Shown here in pieces: positions 35,177 through 44,566 of a stretch of DNA of 64,000 nucleotides. The notes beneath the pieces are model-generated. The model worked only from the letters and a program-made list of their open reading frames with translations. It was not told where the DNA came from and did not search any database. The stretch is taken from positions 1 to 64,000 of the forward strand of contig NZ_JANQLX010000007.1 in NCBI RefSeq assembly GCF_028280385.1. Reading direction: 5' to 3'. The translations under genes and the position numbers were made by a program. Positions within the stretch are counted from its first letter, which is position 1, and each line of letters opens with the position of its first letter. This DNA is from Allomuricauda sp. GTDB lineage: Bacteria > Bacteroidota > Bacteroidia > Flavobacteriales > Flavobacteriaceae.

Positions 35177-35785
35177 ATGCTGATCTTGGGAATTGCGGGC
35201 GGAACCGGCTGTGGGAAAACAACCGTGGTCAACCAAATAGTTGACGAGCTACCGGAAAACGAAGTAGGTGTTATTTCCCAAGATTCGTATTACAACGATC
35301 TTTCCCACCTGACCAAGGAAGAACGTGGCAGAATCAATTTTGACCATCCCAACTCTATTGATTTTGAACTTTTGATCTCACATTTAAAGAAGCTAAAGGC
35401 AGGTGATTCCATCCAAAAACCCATTTATTCCTTTGTAGAGGAAACCCGTTTGGAGGAAACCATTTTGACCGCTCCTAGAAAGGTGATGATCGTGGAAGGG
35501 ATTTTGGTGTTGAGCAACCCCCAACTTCGGGAAATGTTCGATATCAAAATTTACGTGCACGCCGATTCTGATGAACGTCTGATACGACGTTTGCAAAGGG
35601 ACATAAGGGAACGTGGGCATGACTTGGACAAGGTGTTGACCCGATACCAAACAGCTGTGAAGCCCATGCACGAACAGTTTATTGAACCATCCAAGGAGTT
35701 TGCGGATATCATCATCCCCAACAATCATTACAATACGGTGGCCGTGGATATGGTACGAACTATAATTAACGAAAGACTGGGTTAA
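35177..35785 (+). CDS. udk: Uridine kinase
   Basis: This 202-residue P-loop kinase phosphorylates uridine and cytidine in nucleoside salvage. The Walker A loop GIAGGTGCGKTT is at residues 5-16. SQDSYYNDL, FDHPNSIDFELL, and YSFVEETR are family blocks involved in nucleoside binding, and VEGILVLSNP contains the Walker B strand. The start at 35177 is chosen because the predicted promoter lies just upstream and homologues start here. divIC follows after one base, so the two are co-transcribed and probably translationally coupled. Confidence 0.94.
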   Translation: MLILGIAGGTGCGKTTVVNQIVDELPENEVGVISQDSYYNDLSHLTKEERGRINFDHPNSIDFELLISHLKKLKAGDSIQKPIYSFVEETRLEETILTAPRKVMIVEGILVLSNPQLREMFDIKIYVHADSDERLIRRLQRDIRERGHDLDKVLTRYQTAVKPMHEQFIEPSKEFADIIIPNNHYNTVAVDMVRTIINERLG

Positions 35786-35786
35786 A

Positions 35787-36119
35787 ATGATCATCCACGA
35801 TCTATACAATAAGAAATGGTTCAAATGGGTAAGGAACATCTATGTTCTTGTACTGACCGCTTTTGTGATATGGATGTTGTTCTTTGATGCCAATTCCTGG
35901 CTAATCCACAGGGAGCTGGACAAGGAAATCAAGAAGCTCGAAAAACAGAAAGAATTTCTGGAAGGAGAGATTTCCAAGGATAAATCCATCTTGGAAAAAT
36001 TATCGGATAAGGAAGAATTGGAAAAGTTTGCCCGGGAAAAATACTATATGAAGAAAGATAATGAGGAAATTTTTCTGATTGAGTATGAGGATAGCCTTAA
36101 GACCAAAAAAGATGAGTAA
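35787..36119 (+). CDS. FtsB/DivIC-type cell division protein
   Basis: This 110-residue protein has a short cytoplasmic tail, one membrane segment (about residues 17-33, YVLVLTAFVIWMLFFD), a coiled coil rich in Lys and Glu (about 42-75), and the conserved LEKFAREKYYMKKDNEE end of the FtsB/DivIC family. In the division complex these proteins pair with FtsL and FtsQ to bridge the divisome and activate septal peptidoglycan synthesis. It sits between udk and methylmalonyl-CoA mutase genes, and its stop overlaps the mutase start by 8 bases. The functional link to the neighbours is not obvious. Confidence 0.88.
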   Translation: MIIHDLYNKKWFKWVRNIYVLVLTAFVIWMLFFDANSWLIHRELDKEIKKLEKQKEFLEGEISKDKSILEKLSDKEELEKFAREKYYMKKDNEEIFLIEYEDSLKTKKDE

Positions 36120-37506
36120 ACCCAAAATATTTGAAGAATTTCCATCCGTTTCCGCCAAACAGTGGAAGCAGAAAATCCAATTTGACCTTAAAGGTGCGGA
36201 CTACAACGAAACCTTGGTCTGGGAATCCTTGGAAGGCATCAAGGTAAAGCCCTTTTATCATGCAGAGGACCTTAACGGGTTAAAACAAAGTCCACAAACC
36301 ACCTCCCCCGATTGGAAAATTGGCCAGCACATCTATGCCGGTGATGTGCAAAAAGCCAATGGCAGGGCGTTGGACTCAATCGAAAGAGGAGCAGAATCCC
36401 TCATTATAACGGTTCCCGAATCGAATACGGATTTTAAAGCACTGTTGAAAGACATTGATTTAGGGCAAACACCGCTTCATTTTAATTTTCAATTCTTAAA
36501 TGCCGAAAGTATTGCCCGATTGTTGGAGGTTGCCAAAGGCAAGGAGCATACGTTGCATTTAAATATAGACCCGATAGGCTATTTGGCCCGCTCGGGCAAC
36601 TGGTACCACGACGTAGCCAAGGACCATCAAATTTTGGAGGAAATCCAGGAACAAACAGCAGGATTGGAAGGTAGCTATCCGATAAGCATTGATATGTCGC
36701 TTTATCAAAATGCTGGGGGAACAATGGTCCAGCAATTGGCCTATGGAATGGCACATGCCAATGAATATTTGAACCATTTCCATAAAGATGGTTCCATAGC
36801 AAAGGCCTTAAAACCATTCGTTTTTAAAACAGCTGTGGGCAGTAATTATTTCTTTGAAATTGCAAAACTTAGAGCGTTGCGCTGGCTTTGGGAAAGTCTA
36901 GCCGAATCCTATGGATATGACCACGGGTGCCAGATATTGGCCCAACCGTCCAGACGCAACAAAACCCTCTATGATTACAATGTAAACCTGCTTCGAACCA
37001 CTTCGGAATGCATGTCGGCCGTTTTGGGCGGTGCCGATGTAGTTTCCAATCTTCCCTATGATGCCATTTATCACAAGGACAATGAATTTGGGGATAGAAT
37101 AGCCAGGAACCAACTATTGCTTTTGAAGGAAGAGAGTTATTTAAGCTCGGCAGGGATAATGACCCATGGTTCATACTATATAGAATCGCTAACCCAACAA
37201 TTGGCGGAACATGCCTTAGATCTCTTTAAACAAATTGAGGCTTCGGGAGGGTTGCTGTCAGAACTGAAAAAAGGACGTCTCCAAAAGAAGATCAAGGAAA
37301 GTGCCGCAAAAGAAGCTGCGCTATTCCAGGAAGGGCAACTTGTACTGTTAGGCACCAACAAATTCCAGAACCCAAATGATCGGATGAAAAACGAAATGGA
37401 ACTATTTCCATTTGTAAAAACAAATGCCCGAAAAACCTTGATCGAACCCATTATTGAAAATAGGCTTGCCGAAGAAATGGAACAAAAAAGATTGGACAAT
37501 GAGTAG
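36112..37506 (+). CDS. mutA: Methylmalonyl-CoA mutase, small subunit
   Basis: This 464-residue protein is related to the TIM-barrel half of methylmalonyl-CoA mutase ([37 protein letters not shown]) but has no cobalamin-binding domain, as expected for the non-catalytic subunit of the heterodimeric enzyme. It is shorter than the well-studied actinobacterial small subunit (over 600 residues), which keeps a degenerate C-terminal domain. ATG 36112 is chosen because it begins at [10 protein letters not shown] and overlaps the divIC stop by 8 bases; its own stop overlaps the large-subunit start by 8 bases, suggesting coupled synthesis. Confidence 0.9.
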   Translation: MSKPKIFEEFPSVSAKQWKQKIQFDLKGADYNETLVWESLEGIKVKPFYHAEDLNGLKQSPQTTSPDWKIGQHIYAGDVQKANGRALDSIERGAESLIITVPESNTDFKALLKDIDLGQTPLHFNFQFLNAESIARLLEVAKGKEHTLHLNIDPIGYLARSGNWYHDVAKDHQILEEIQEQTAGLEGSYPISIDMSLYQNAGGTMVQQLAYGMAHANEYLNHFHKDGSIAKALKPFVFKTAVGSNYFFEIAKLRALRWLWESLAESYGYDHGCQILAQPSRRNKTLYDYNVNLLRTTSECMSAVLGGADVVSNLPYDAIYHKDNEFGDRIARNQLLLLKEESYLSSAGIMTHGSYYIESLTQQLAEHALDLFKQIEASGGLLSELKKGRLQKKIKESAAKEAALFQEGQLVLLGTNKFQNPNDRMKNEMELFPFVKTNARKTLIEPIIENRLAEEMEQKRLDNE

Positions 37507-39574
37507 GAAAGACATATCCAAACTTAAACTCAAGGAAGGAAGTAGATCCACTACTTTGCTAAAACCTGATGCAGCCCATAATTTTGCAGCTGGTATTCCA
37601 CCATTCCTTCGGGGTCCCTATTCCACCATGTATGTTCGCAGACCATGGACCATCCGGCAATACGCAGGATTCTCCACCGCCGAGGAGAGCAATGCCTTCT
37701 ACCGAAGAAATTTAGAGGCGGGACAAAAGGGTCTGTCAGTGGCATTTGACCTGCCCACACACCGAGGATACGACAGCGACAATCCAAGAGTGGTGGGTGA
37801 TGTGGGAAAAGCTGGAGTGGCCATAGACTCTATTGAGGACATGAAAGTCCTGTTTGACGGAATCCCCTTGGATAAAATGTCGGTTTCCATGACCATGAAC
37901 GGGGCGGTGATCCCCATAATGGCCTTTTACATAGTGGCTGCCCTAGAGCAAGGTGTTTCCATGGAGCAACTTTCCGGAACCATCCAGAACGACATCCTCA
38001 AGGAATTTATGGTTCGAAATACCTATATCTATCCCCCTGCCCCATCCATGCAGTTGGTAGCGGATATTTTTGAATTCACCAGCCAAAATATGCCCAAATT
38101 CAACAGTATCAGTATCTCCGGATATCATATGCACGAAGCTGGGGCACCTGCCGCCATGGAATTGGCTTATACCCTTTCTGATGGTATCGAATATATCCGG
38201 ACAGGAATCAAGGCTGGTCTCAAAATAGATGATTTCGCTCCCCGACTGTCTTTTTTCTGGGGTATTGGAATGAACCATTTCACCGAAATCGCCAAAATGA
38301 GGGCTGGACGTATGCTATGGGCGAAGATGGTCAAGGAATTTGATCCAAAAAATGAAAAATCGCTTATGCTTCGCACCCATAGCCAAACCAGTGGTTGGAG
38401 CCTTACTGAACAAGACCCGTTCAACAATGTGGCCCGAACCACCATTGAAGCCATGGCCGCAGCCTTTGGAGGAACCCAAAGTCTTCATACCAACGCTTTG
38501 GACGAGGCTATTGCATTACCTACCGACTTTTCGGCCCGAATAGCACGTAACACCCAAATTTACCTTCAGCAGGAAACCAATTTGACCAAGACGGTGGACC
38601 CCTGGGCGGGCAGCCATAAAGTGGAAGCCCTAACAGAAGAAATTGCCCAAGAGGCATGGAAGCTCATCCAAGAAGTGGAAAAATTGGGGGGAATGACCAA
38701 GGCTATTGAAGCTGGAATCCCCAAAATGAGAATTGAGGAAGCCGCCGCTAAAAAACAAGCGCGAATAGACAGCGGACAGGACACCATTGTTGGGGTCAAC
38801 AAGTATCAGTTGGAAGATGAGGAAGAGCTCCAAATCCTGGAAGTGGACAATGAAAAGGTGAGGTTGCAACAAGAACGCCAATTGCAGGAAATAAAGGCAT
38901 CTCGTGACAACAACCTGGTCGCCGACGCATTGAACAAACTTACCTTGGCCTCGGGCAAGGCCATGAAAAATGACCCCAATCGTGAAAATTTGCTAGCTTT
39001 AGCCGTAGAAGCGGCCAAGGCCAGGGCCACCCTAGGGGAAATTAGTTCCGCTCTGGAAAAATCCTTTGGCCGATACCGTGCAAAAATCCAATCCTTTACA
39101 GGAGTGTACTCAAAAGAAATCAAAAACGACAAGAGTTTTGAAAAGGCCAAAAACATGGCAGACGAATTTGCCGTGAACGAAGGTCGAAGGCCGAGGATCA
39201 TGGTGGCTAAAATGGGACAGGATGGTCATGATCGCGGCGCAAAAGTTGTGGCCACGGGATATGCCGACCTCGGATTTGATGTGGACATCGGACCACTGTT
39301 CCAAACTCCTGAAGAGGTGGCCAAACAAGCTGTTGAAAACGACGTGCACGTTCTGGGGATTTCCTCCTTGGCCGGTGGACATAAAACCTTGGTCCCGGAA
39401 GTGGTCAAAGAACTCCAGAAACACAACAGGGAAGACATCATGGTAATCGTGGGCGGAGTGATTCCCAAACAGGATTACTACCACCTGTTACAACATGGTG
39501 CCGTGGCCGTATTTGGTCCGGGTACCAAAATAAGCGATGCCGCTATTGAAATCCTAAAGATTTTGATGGACTAA
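37499..39574 (+). CDS. mutB: Methylmalonyl-CoA mutase, large (catalytic) subunit
   Basis: This 691-residue adenosylcobalamin enzyme interconverts L-methylmalonyl-CoA and succinyl-CoA. The barrel domain has the substrate-entry block [19 protein letters not shown] and [12 protein letters not shown]. The C-terminal domain carries the cobalamin motif D-x-H-x-x-G (Asp575, His577, Gly580) and the downstream ISSLAGGH and VIVGGVIP loops. Together with the carboxylase operon on the opposite strand it completes propionyl-CoA to succinyl-CoA conversion, apart from an epimerase not found in this window. Translation starts at ATG 37499, within the small-subunit stop region. Confidence 0.95.
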   Translation: MSRKDISKLKLKEGSRSTTLLKPDAAHNFAAGIPPFLRGPYSTMYVRRPWTIRQYAGFSTAEESNAFYRRNLEAGQKGLSVAFDLPTHRGYDSDNPRVVGDVGKAGVAIDSIEDMKVLFDGIPLDKMSVSMTMNGAVIPIMAFYIVAALEQGVSMEQLSGTIQNDILKEFMVRNTYIYPPAPSMQLVADIFEFTSQNMPKFNSISISGYHMHEAGAPAAMELAYTLSDGIEYIRTGIKAGLKIDDFAPRLSFFWGIGMNHFTEIAKMRAGRMLWAKMVKEFDPKNEKSLMLRTHSQTSGWSLTEQDPFNNVARTTIEAMAAAFGGTQSLHTNALDEAIALPTDFSARIARNTQIYLQQETNLTKTVDPWAGSHKVEALTEEIAQEAWKLIQEVEKLGGMTKAIEAGIPKMRIEEAAAKKQARIDSGQDTIVGVNKYQLEDEEELQILEVDNEKVRLQQERQLQEIKASRDNNLVADALNKLTLASGKAMKNDPNRENLLALAVEAAKARATLGEISSALEKSFGRYRAKIQSFTGVYSKEIKNDKSFEKAKNMADEFAVNEGRRPRIMVAKMGQDGHDRGAKVVATGYADLGFDVDIGPLFQTPEEVAKQAVENDVHVLGISSLAGGHKTLVPEVVKELQKHNREDIMVIVGGVIPKQDYYHLLQHGAVAVFGPGTKISDAAIEILKILMD

Positions 39575-39580
39575 TACCAC

Positions 39581-39668
39581 TTAACATACTAATAATTAAA
39601 ACTTTAACTTTCTTTAACGCGCAATGTTAAGGTTATTCACCTTCTGTTAACAAAATACATTTTTTAAC
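39581..39668. promoter_or_regulatory. Cluster of TTAAC/GTTAA repeats upstream of parAB
   Basis: TTAAC occurs at 39581-39585, 39604-39608, 39614-39618 and 39664-39668. The reverse form GTTAA occurs at 39626-39630, and the palindrome GTTAAC at 39646-39651. Several copies are about one or two helical turns apart. A weak -7 element (TATTTTTA, 39683-39690) follows, before parA at 39710. The cluster may bind a regulator or may be partly due to low GC content. Confidence 0.35.
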
Positions 39669-39709
39669 GTCTCAAATAATCGTATTTTTAGCACCTAACT
39701 TACTATGAA

Positions 39710-40483
39710 ATGGGCAAGATAATTGCTATTGCTAATCAGAAGGGCGGTGTTGGAAAAACGACTACAACAGTAAACCTTGCAGCCTCACTTGGTGTACTTG
39801 AAAAAAAGGTGTTGTTGATCGATGCGGACCCTCAGGCAAACGCTACATCCGGATTGGGAATAGACGTGGATGGCGTTGAAAAAGGAACATACCAACTTTT
39901 GGAACATACCATGGGAGTGGACGAGGTGATCATGCCCACGGATTCTCCAAATGTAGACCTAATACCCGCCCACATTGACCTTGTGGCCATTGAGATTGAA
40001 TTGGTGGACAAGGACAATAGGGAGTATATGCTGCGGGAGGCCCTACAGCAGTTGGGAGACCGATACGATTTTGTTCTGATTGACTGTGCTCCGTCTTTGG
40101 GACTGTTGACATTGAACGCACTCACTGCCGCGGATTCCGTGATGATTCCAATCCAATGTGAGTATTTTGCCCTCGAAGGGCTGGGCAAACTGTTGAACAC
40201 GGTAAAAAGCGTCCAAAAAATACACAACAACGACCTGGACATCGAGGGAATGCTGCTGACCATGTACGATTCTAGATTGCGCCTCTCCAACCAGGTGGTG
40301 GAAGAAGTAAAAAAACACTTTGCGGATATGGTGTTCGACACCATTATCCAACGAAACGTTAGATTGAGCGAAGCTCCCAGTTATGGGGAAAGCATTATAA
40401 AATATGATGCGAGTAGCAAAGGAGCCACCAATTACCTCAATCTGGCCAATGAAATATTGAAGAAAAACAAGGAGAAAGTTTAA
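39710..40483 (+). CDS. parA: ParA/Soj-type chromosome partitioning ATPase
   Basis: This 257-residue MinD/ParA ATPase has the deviant Walker A motif KGGVGKTTT (residues 11-19), LLIDADPQANATSGLG with the Walker A' aspartate, and LIDCAPSLGLLTLNAL with Walker B. It should bind DNA as an ATP dimer and drive segregation of the origin region with ParB, whose gene follows directly. The order parA-parB-DUF5683-dapB-lepB is one I recognise from other Bacteroidota chromosomes, so this is the chromosomal rather than a plasmid system. I found no convincing parS palindrome in the window. Confidence 0.95.
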   Translation: MGKIIAIANQKGGVGKTTTTVNLAASLGVLEKKVLLIDADPQANATSGLGIDVDGVEKGTYQLLEHTMGVDEVIMPTDSPNVDLIPAHIDLVAIEIELVDKDNREYMLREALQQLGDRYDFVLIDCAPSLGLLTLNALTAADSVMIPIQCEYFALEGLGKLLNTVKSVQKIHNNDLDIEGMLLTMYDSRLRLSNQVVEEVKKHFADMVFDTIIQRNVRLSEAPSYGESIIKYDASSKGATNYLNLANEILKKNKEKV

Positions 40484-41392
40484 ATGGCGAAAGCAACCAA
40501 AAAACAGGCTTTGGGAAGAGGTCTGTCCGCTTTATTGAAGGATCCGGACAATGATATACAATCGGTTTCGGACAAAAATGCGGACAAGGTTATTGGAAAT
40601 GTAGTTGAACTGGATATTGATTCCATAGAGGTAAACCCCTTTCAGCCACGTACCAACTTCAACGACGATACCCTCCAAGAATTGGCCAGTTCCATACGGG
40701 AGCTGGGTATAATCCAGCCCATTACGGTTCGTAAACTGGATTTCAACAAATTTCAATTGGTTTCTGGGGAGCGTCGTTTTCGTGCCTCCAAGATCGTGGG
40801 ATTGGAAACCATTCCGGCCTATATCCGGATTGCCAATGACCAGGAATCCTTGGAAATGGCCCTGGTGGAAAATATCCAAAGGCAAGATTTGGACCCCATT
40901 GAAATTGCACTGTCCTACCAACGCCTTATTGATGAAATCCAGGTAACCCAGGAAAAATTGAGTGATCGCGTTGGAAAAAAACGGTCCACAATCACCAATT
41001 ACCTTCGTCTTTTAAAACTGCATCCCATCATTCAGACCGGAATGCGGGATGGTTTTGTCAGCATGGGCCACGGAAGGGCATTGGTCAATGTGGATAAGAA
41101 AAAAGATCAGATCAACATCTATGAAAAAATAGTTTCCGATGGCCTATCGGTTCGGGAAACGGAGCGCTTGGTAAAGTCGTATAAGGAAGCAAAGGATACC
41201 TCCGATCCCGATAAAAAACAAACCTCAAAAGAGGTCCCCAACTATGTTTCCAAGGGAATTGATGCACTTACCTCCAAGCTTTCAGCCAAAGTGGATATTA
41301 CCACTACCTCCAATGGCAAGGGTAAAATTGTGATTCCGTTCCATTCCAAAGAGGAGTTTCAACGCCTCAAAAAAATATTGACCGGTGACTAA
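40484..41392 (+). CDS. parB: ParB/Spo0J-type partition protein
   Basis: This 302-residue DNA-binding CTPase pairs with ParA. The N-terminal CTP-binding/ParB domain includes NPFQPRTNF, IQPITVRKL and SGERRFRASKI, then ALVENIQRQDLDPIEIA, all diagnostic. A helix-turn-helix for parS binding follows (SDRVGKKRSTITNYLRLLKL, about residues 160-180). The C-terminal 60 residues, for dimerisation, follow a charged linker. It starts on the base after the parA stop. Its stop overlaps the GTG start of the next gene by 8 bases. Confidence 0.94.
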   Translation: MAKATKKQALGRGLSALLKDPDNDIQSVSDKNADKVIGNVVELDIDSIEVNPFQPRTNFNDDTLQELASSIRELGIIQPITVRKLDFNKFQLVSGERRFRASKIVGLETIPAYIRIANDQESLEMALVENIQRQDLDPIEIALSYQRLIDEIQVTQEKLSDRVGKKRSTITNYLRLLKLHPIIQTGMRDGFVSMGHGRALVNVDKKKDQINIYEKIVSDGLSVRETERLVKSYKEAKDTSDPDKKQTSKEVPNYVSKGIDALTSKLSAKVDITTTSNGKGKIVIPFHSKEEFQRLKKILTGD

Positions 41393-42023
41393 GGCCCTTA
41401 CTGTTCTTATTTGCTCCCTGTTTTTTGTTTCACTGGCATGGTCCCAGGAAGAAGGAAACCAGCCTCCGGCGGAAATAGATTCCCTGGCCCAGGATTTGGA
41501 AGGCAGGGGAATTACCATAGAGGAGGTAACCTATGAAAAGAAAAGGATCAATCCACTGGCACCCAGCAAAGCTGCTTTCTACTCGGCCATTGTTCCTGGC
41601 TTGGGACAGATCTATAACAAACGCTATTGGAAGGCCCCCATTGTTTGGGGTGCATTGGGAGTGGGCATATATACCTACTCTTTCAACAATACCGAATACA
41701 ATAGGGCCAGGGATGCCTTTAAAAGAAGGCGTGCCAACTTTACCGATGATGAGTTTTACGATATCAATGGAGATGGTGAAGGTCCGGATTTTTCGGATGA
41801 AGCCCTTCAAGATGCCCAGGAAAGCACCCAGCGCGACCGGGATTTGGCCCTGTTGATTACCATTGCCCTATACGCCCTGAACATCATTGATGCCAATGTG
41901 GATGCCCACCTTAAACAATATAATGTTGATGACGACCTGGCCATCGACTTTAAACCCTATATAGATTTAAACCCCATTACCAACAATCCAAACTACGGGA
42001 TGGCGTTGGTGGTTAAATTTTAG
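41385..42023 (+). CDS. DUF5683 family secreted or membrane protein
   Basis: This 212-residue protein begins with a GTG codon that overlaps the parB stop (GTGACTAA), and then has a signal peptide ending LAWSQ (about residue 21). The family's central block NPLAPSKAAFYSAIVPGLGQIYNKRYWKAP is recognisable in part (SKAAFYSAIVPGLGQIYNKR at about residues 61-80), followed by two hydrophobic stretches. An acidic calcium-site-like stretch DINGDGEGPDFSD lies at about residues 126-138. The family is found in Bacteroidota next to parB and dapB, and its function is unknown. Its role may be in the cell envelope. Confidence 0.85.
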   Translation: MTKALTVLICSLFFVSLAWSQEEGNQPPAEIDSLAQDLEGRGITIEEVTYEKKRINPLAPSKAAFYSAIVPGLGQIYNKRYWKAPIVWGALGVGIYTYSFNNTEYNRARDAFKRRRANFTDDEFYDINGDGEGPDFSDEALQDAQESTQRDRDLALLITIALYALNIIDANVDAHLKQYNVDDDLAIDFKPYIDLNPITNNPNYGMALVVKF

Positions 42024-42026
42024 CAC

Positions 42027-42728
42027 ATGAACATTGGACTTTTTGGCTATGGAAAAATGGGCAAAATGATCGAGCAGATCGCACTGCAAAGAGGACATAC
42101 CATTGTGGCAAAGGTAGATGTTGGCACAACAGACATTCCATTTGATGTTATGGACGTTGCCATCGATTTTAGCACCCCGGATGCCGCATTTGATAACATA
42201 ACTTCCTGTTTCAACAACAAGGTCCCTGTTATTTCAGGAACTACCGGTTGGTTGGATCGGTTTGATAAGGCCGTTGCCATCTGTAAGGACAAAAACAGCG
42301 GTTTCATATATGCCTCCAACTTTAGTTTAGGAGTGAATGTCTTCTTTGAGCTCAATGCTTACCTGGCCAAAATGATGAAGGGTTTGGACCAGTACAATGT
42401 ATCCTTGGAAGAAATACACCACACCCAAAAACTGGATGCCCCAAGTGGTACGGCCATTAGTCTGGCGGAAGGAATCATTGCCAATACAGATTATGCCCAA
42501 TGGAAACTTGAAGAAAATGGGGAACAGATTGTGCCCATTACTTCCAAAAGGGAAGGAGCGGTACCAGGAACCCATACCATAAATTATGGAAGTACGGTAG
42601 ACGATATTGAAATAAAACATACGGCCCATAACCGGGAAGGATTTGCACTTGGTGCGGTTATCGCTGCGGAATGGATTCAGGGAAAAACCGGAGTATTTTC
42701 CATGAAAGATGTGTTAAATCTGACTTAA
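42027..42728 (+). CDS. dapB: 4-hydroxy-tetrahydrodipicolinate reductase
   Basis: DapB makes tetrahydrodipicolinate in the diaminopimelate/lysine pathway, needed for peptidoglycan and protein. The 233-residue protein has the NAD(P)-binding GLFGYGKMGKMI (residues 4-15), ISGTTGW, ASNFSLGVNVF and the family signature EIHHTQKLDAPSGTA with His131, His132 and Lys135. It is shorter than the E. coli enzyme (273), as is usual for Bacteroidota. It follows the DUF5683 gene after three bases and precedes lepB. Confidence 0.95.
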   Translation: MNIGLFGYGKMGKMIEQIALQRGHTIVAKVDVGTTDIPFDVMDVAIDFSTPDAAFDNITSCFNNKVPVISGTTGWLDRFDKAVAICKDKNSGFIYASNFSLGVNVFFELNAYLAKMMKGLDQYNVSLEEIHHTQKLDAPSGTAISLAEGIIANTDYAQWKLEENGEQIVPITSKREGAVPGTHTINYGSTVDDIEIKHTAHNREGFALGAVIAAEWIQGKTGVFSMKDVLNLT

Positions 42729-42774
42729 CAACGTAACAACAACTAGAGCATAAAGTCTTACAAATAAATTCTCT

Positions 42775-44517
42775 ATGGACGGAACACAGTGGATTATTTT
42801 TATCCTGATTTTTCAGGTCATCCATTTTCTAGGCACTTGGAAACTCTATATCAAAGCTGGGAGAAAAGCTTGGGAGGCGGCCATTCCCATTTACAATGGC
42901 ATTGTACTGATGAAAATCATCAACAGGCCATGGTGGTGGGTATTGTTGCTCTTCATTCCCATAATCAATTTACTGATGTTTCCGGTGGTATGGGTTGAGA
43001 CCATCAGAAGTTTCGGAAAAAACAGTCTTCTGGAAACTTGGGCCGTATTGCTCACACTTGGTTTCTATATCTATTATCTAAATTATGTTGAAGATGTAAC
43101 CTATATTGAAGATCGTAGCCTTACCCCGCGTACCGGCCTTGGCGAATGGGTAAGTTCCATAGTCTTTGCCATTGTGGCGGCTACCTTTGTGCATACCTAT
43201 TTTATCCAACCCTATGTAATTCCCACCGGTTCCCTTGAAAGAACATTAAGAATAGGAGATTTTCTTTTTGTGAGCAAGTTTCATTACGGTGCCAGGGTTC
43301 CAATGACCACTTTGGCCGCACCTATGGTGCACGACACCCTTCCACTCATCAAGAGAAGATCTTATTTGGCTGATGTGGATCCCGCTACCTACAAAACATC
43401 CTGGATCAATAAATTGCAATTGCCATACTTAAGGCTACCAGGTTTTAACACGGTCAAAAAGAATGACATTGTGGTTTTTAGCCTGCCTTCAGACACTCTA
43501 GTACAGTTTTTCAGGGCAGAGAAAGCGGTAAAAAAACCCATTGACAAGAAATCCAACTACGTAAAAAGATGTGTTGGCACCCCCGGGGATTCTCTGGCAG
43601 TCATTGATGGGGATGTCTATATTGATGGGGAGAAATTGATTCTATCAGATCGGGCAAAACCCATGTACCATTATATGGCCTATTCCAAAAAGGGAGTGTC
43701 TTCCAAAATGTTGCTGGAGCTGGGCATTGATGATTTTGATAGAACGTATGCATCCAACAACCAATTGAGTGCGGGTCAAATAAATGTGCTAAAGGCGAAT
43801 GGGTACCAGTTGTTTCCCAAAAATGCCCCCAACGTAATCATCACCAATAGTAAGGGTCTTAATCCAGCCCTTATACAGTCCCTAAGACTTTCACTGCGTG
43901 AAATTACGGATCGCAAGCGCATGGTTAACATGACCCAGGAAATGGTGGACGTTTTGCGACAAAGTGGTAAGGTAGACTCCGTGGTCAAGACCATGGATCC
44001 CAAAGGGGTATTTGTTGGTGCCTTCCCACAGAAACCCAACTTTTACCCTTGGAACAACGACAATTTTGGCCCAATCTATATTCCCAAGGCCGGTGCAACG
44101 GTGGAAATCAACTACCGCACCATTCCACTGTACAAAAAGATTATCCGGGATTATGAGTACAATGATGTGAAAGTAAGTGGACAAAAAGTATTGATCAATG
44201 GGAAGGAAGCCAACTCCTACACGTTTAAACAAGATTATTACTGGATGATGGGAGATAACAGGGATAGCTCAGAGGACAGCAGGACCTGGGGCTATGTGCC
44301 TGCAAACCATATTGTAGGCAAGCCTGTATTTTTGTGGATGAGCTTTGACAATTTCAAGGATGGGCTTTCCAATTGGCGGCCTCGCTGGAATAGGGTTTTC
44401 ACTACGGTTGGCGGAAGCGGGGAACCTGTTTCCTACCGCTGGCACTTTGTGGGCGTCATTGTAGCCTGGATTTTGTTTGACTTCATCAGAAAGCGTAGAA
44501 GAAAAAAATCGGATTAA
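42775..44517 (+). CDS. lepB: Signal peptidase I, long Bacteroidota form
   Basis: This 580-residue serine protease removes signal peptides from exported proteins. Catalytic Ser153 lies in IPTGSLERTL and the Lys264 general base in YVKRCVGTPGDSL; the box MMGDNRDSSEDSRTWGYV confirms the S26 family. It is much longer than E. coli LepB (324). About 100 N-terminal residues form extra membrane segments (YNGIVLMKII, WVLLLFIPIINLLMF). Residues about 175-240 and 285-430 are insertions into the periplasmic catalytic domain. It also has a C-terminal membrane helix and a basic tail (RKRRRKKSD). It is probably essential. Confidence 0.93.
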   Translation: MDGTQWIIFILIFQVIHFLGTWKLYIKAGRKAWEAAIPIYNGIVLMKIINRPWWWVLLLFIPIINLLMFPVVWVETIRSFGKNSLLETWAVLLTLGFYIYYLNYVEDVTYIEDRSLTPRTGLGEWVSSIVFAIVAATFVHTYFIQPYVIPTGSLERTLRIGDFLFVSKFHYGARVPMTTLAAPMVHDTLPLIKRRSYLADVDPATYKTSWINKLQLPYLRLPGFNTVKKNDIVVFSLPSDTLVQFFRAEKAVKKPIDKKSNYVKRCVGTPGDSLAVIDGDVYIDGEKLILSDRAKPMYHYMAYSKKGVSSKMLLELGIDDFDRTYASNNQLSAGQINVLKANGYQLFPKNAPNVIITNSKGLNPALIQSLRLSLREITDRKRMVNMTQEMVDVLRQSGKVDSVVKTMDPKGVFVGAFPQKPNFYPWNNDNFGPIYIPKAGATVEINYRTIPLYKKIIRDYEYNDVKVSGQKVLINGKEANSYTFKQDYYWMMGDNRDSSEDSRTWGYVPANHIVGKPVFLWMSFDNFKDGLSNWRPRWNRVFTTVGGSGEPVSYRWHFVGVIVAWILFDFIRKRRRKKSD

Positions 44518-44566
44518 ATCCGATAATTATTGATTTCCATATAATTTAGGACAAATCCCACTGGCC

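Noticed and set aside
39575..41400. A parS site near parAB
   Set aside because: I looked for a 16-base palindrome of the known bacterial parS type (containing CACGTG) around the operon and saw none; it may lie outside the window.
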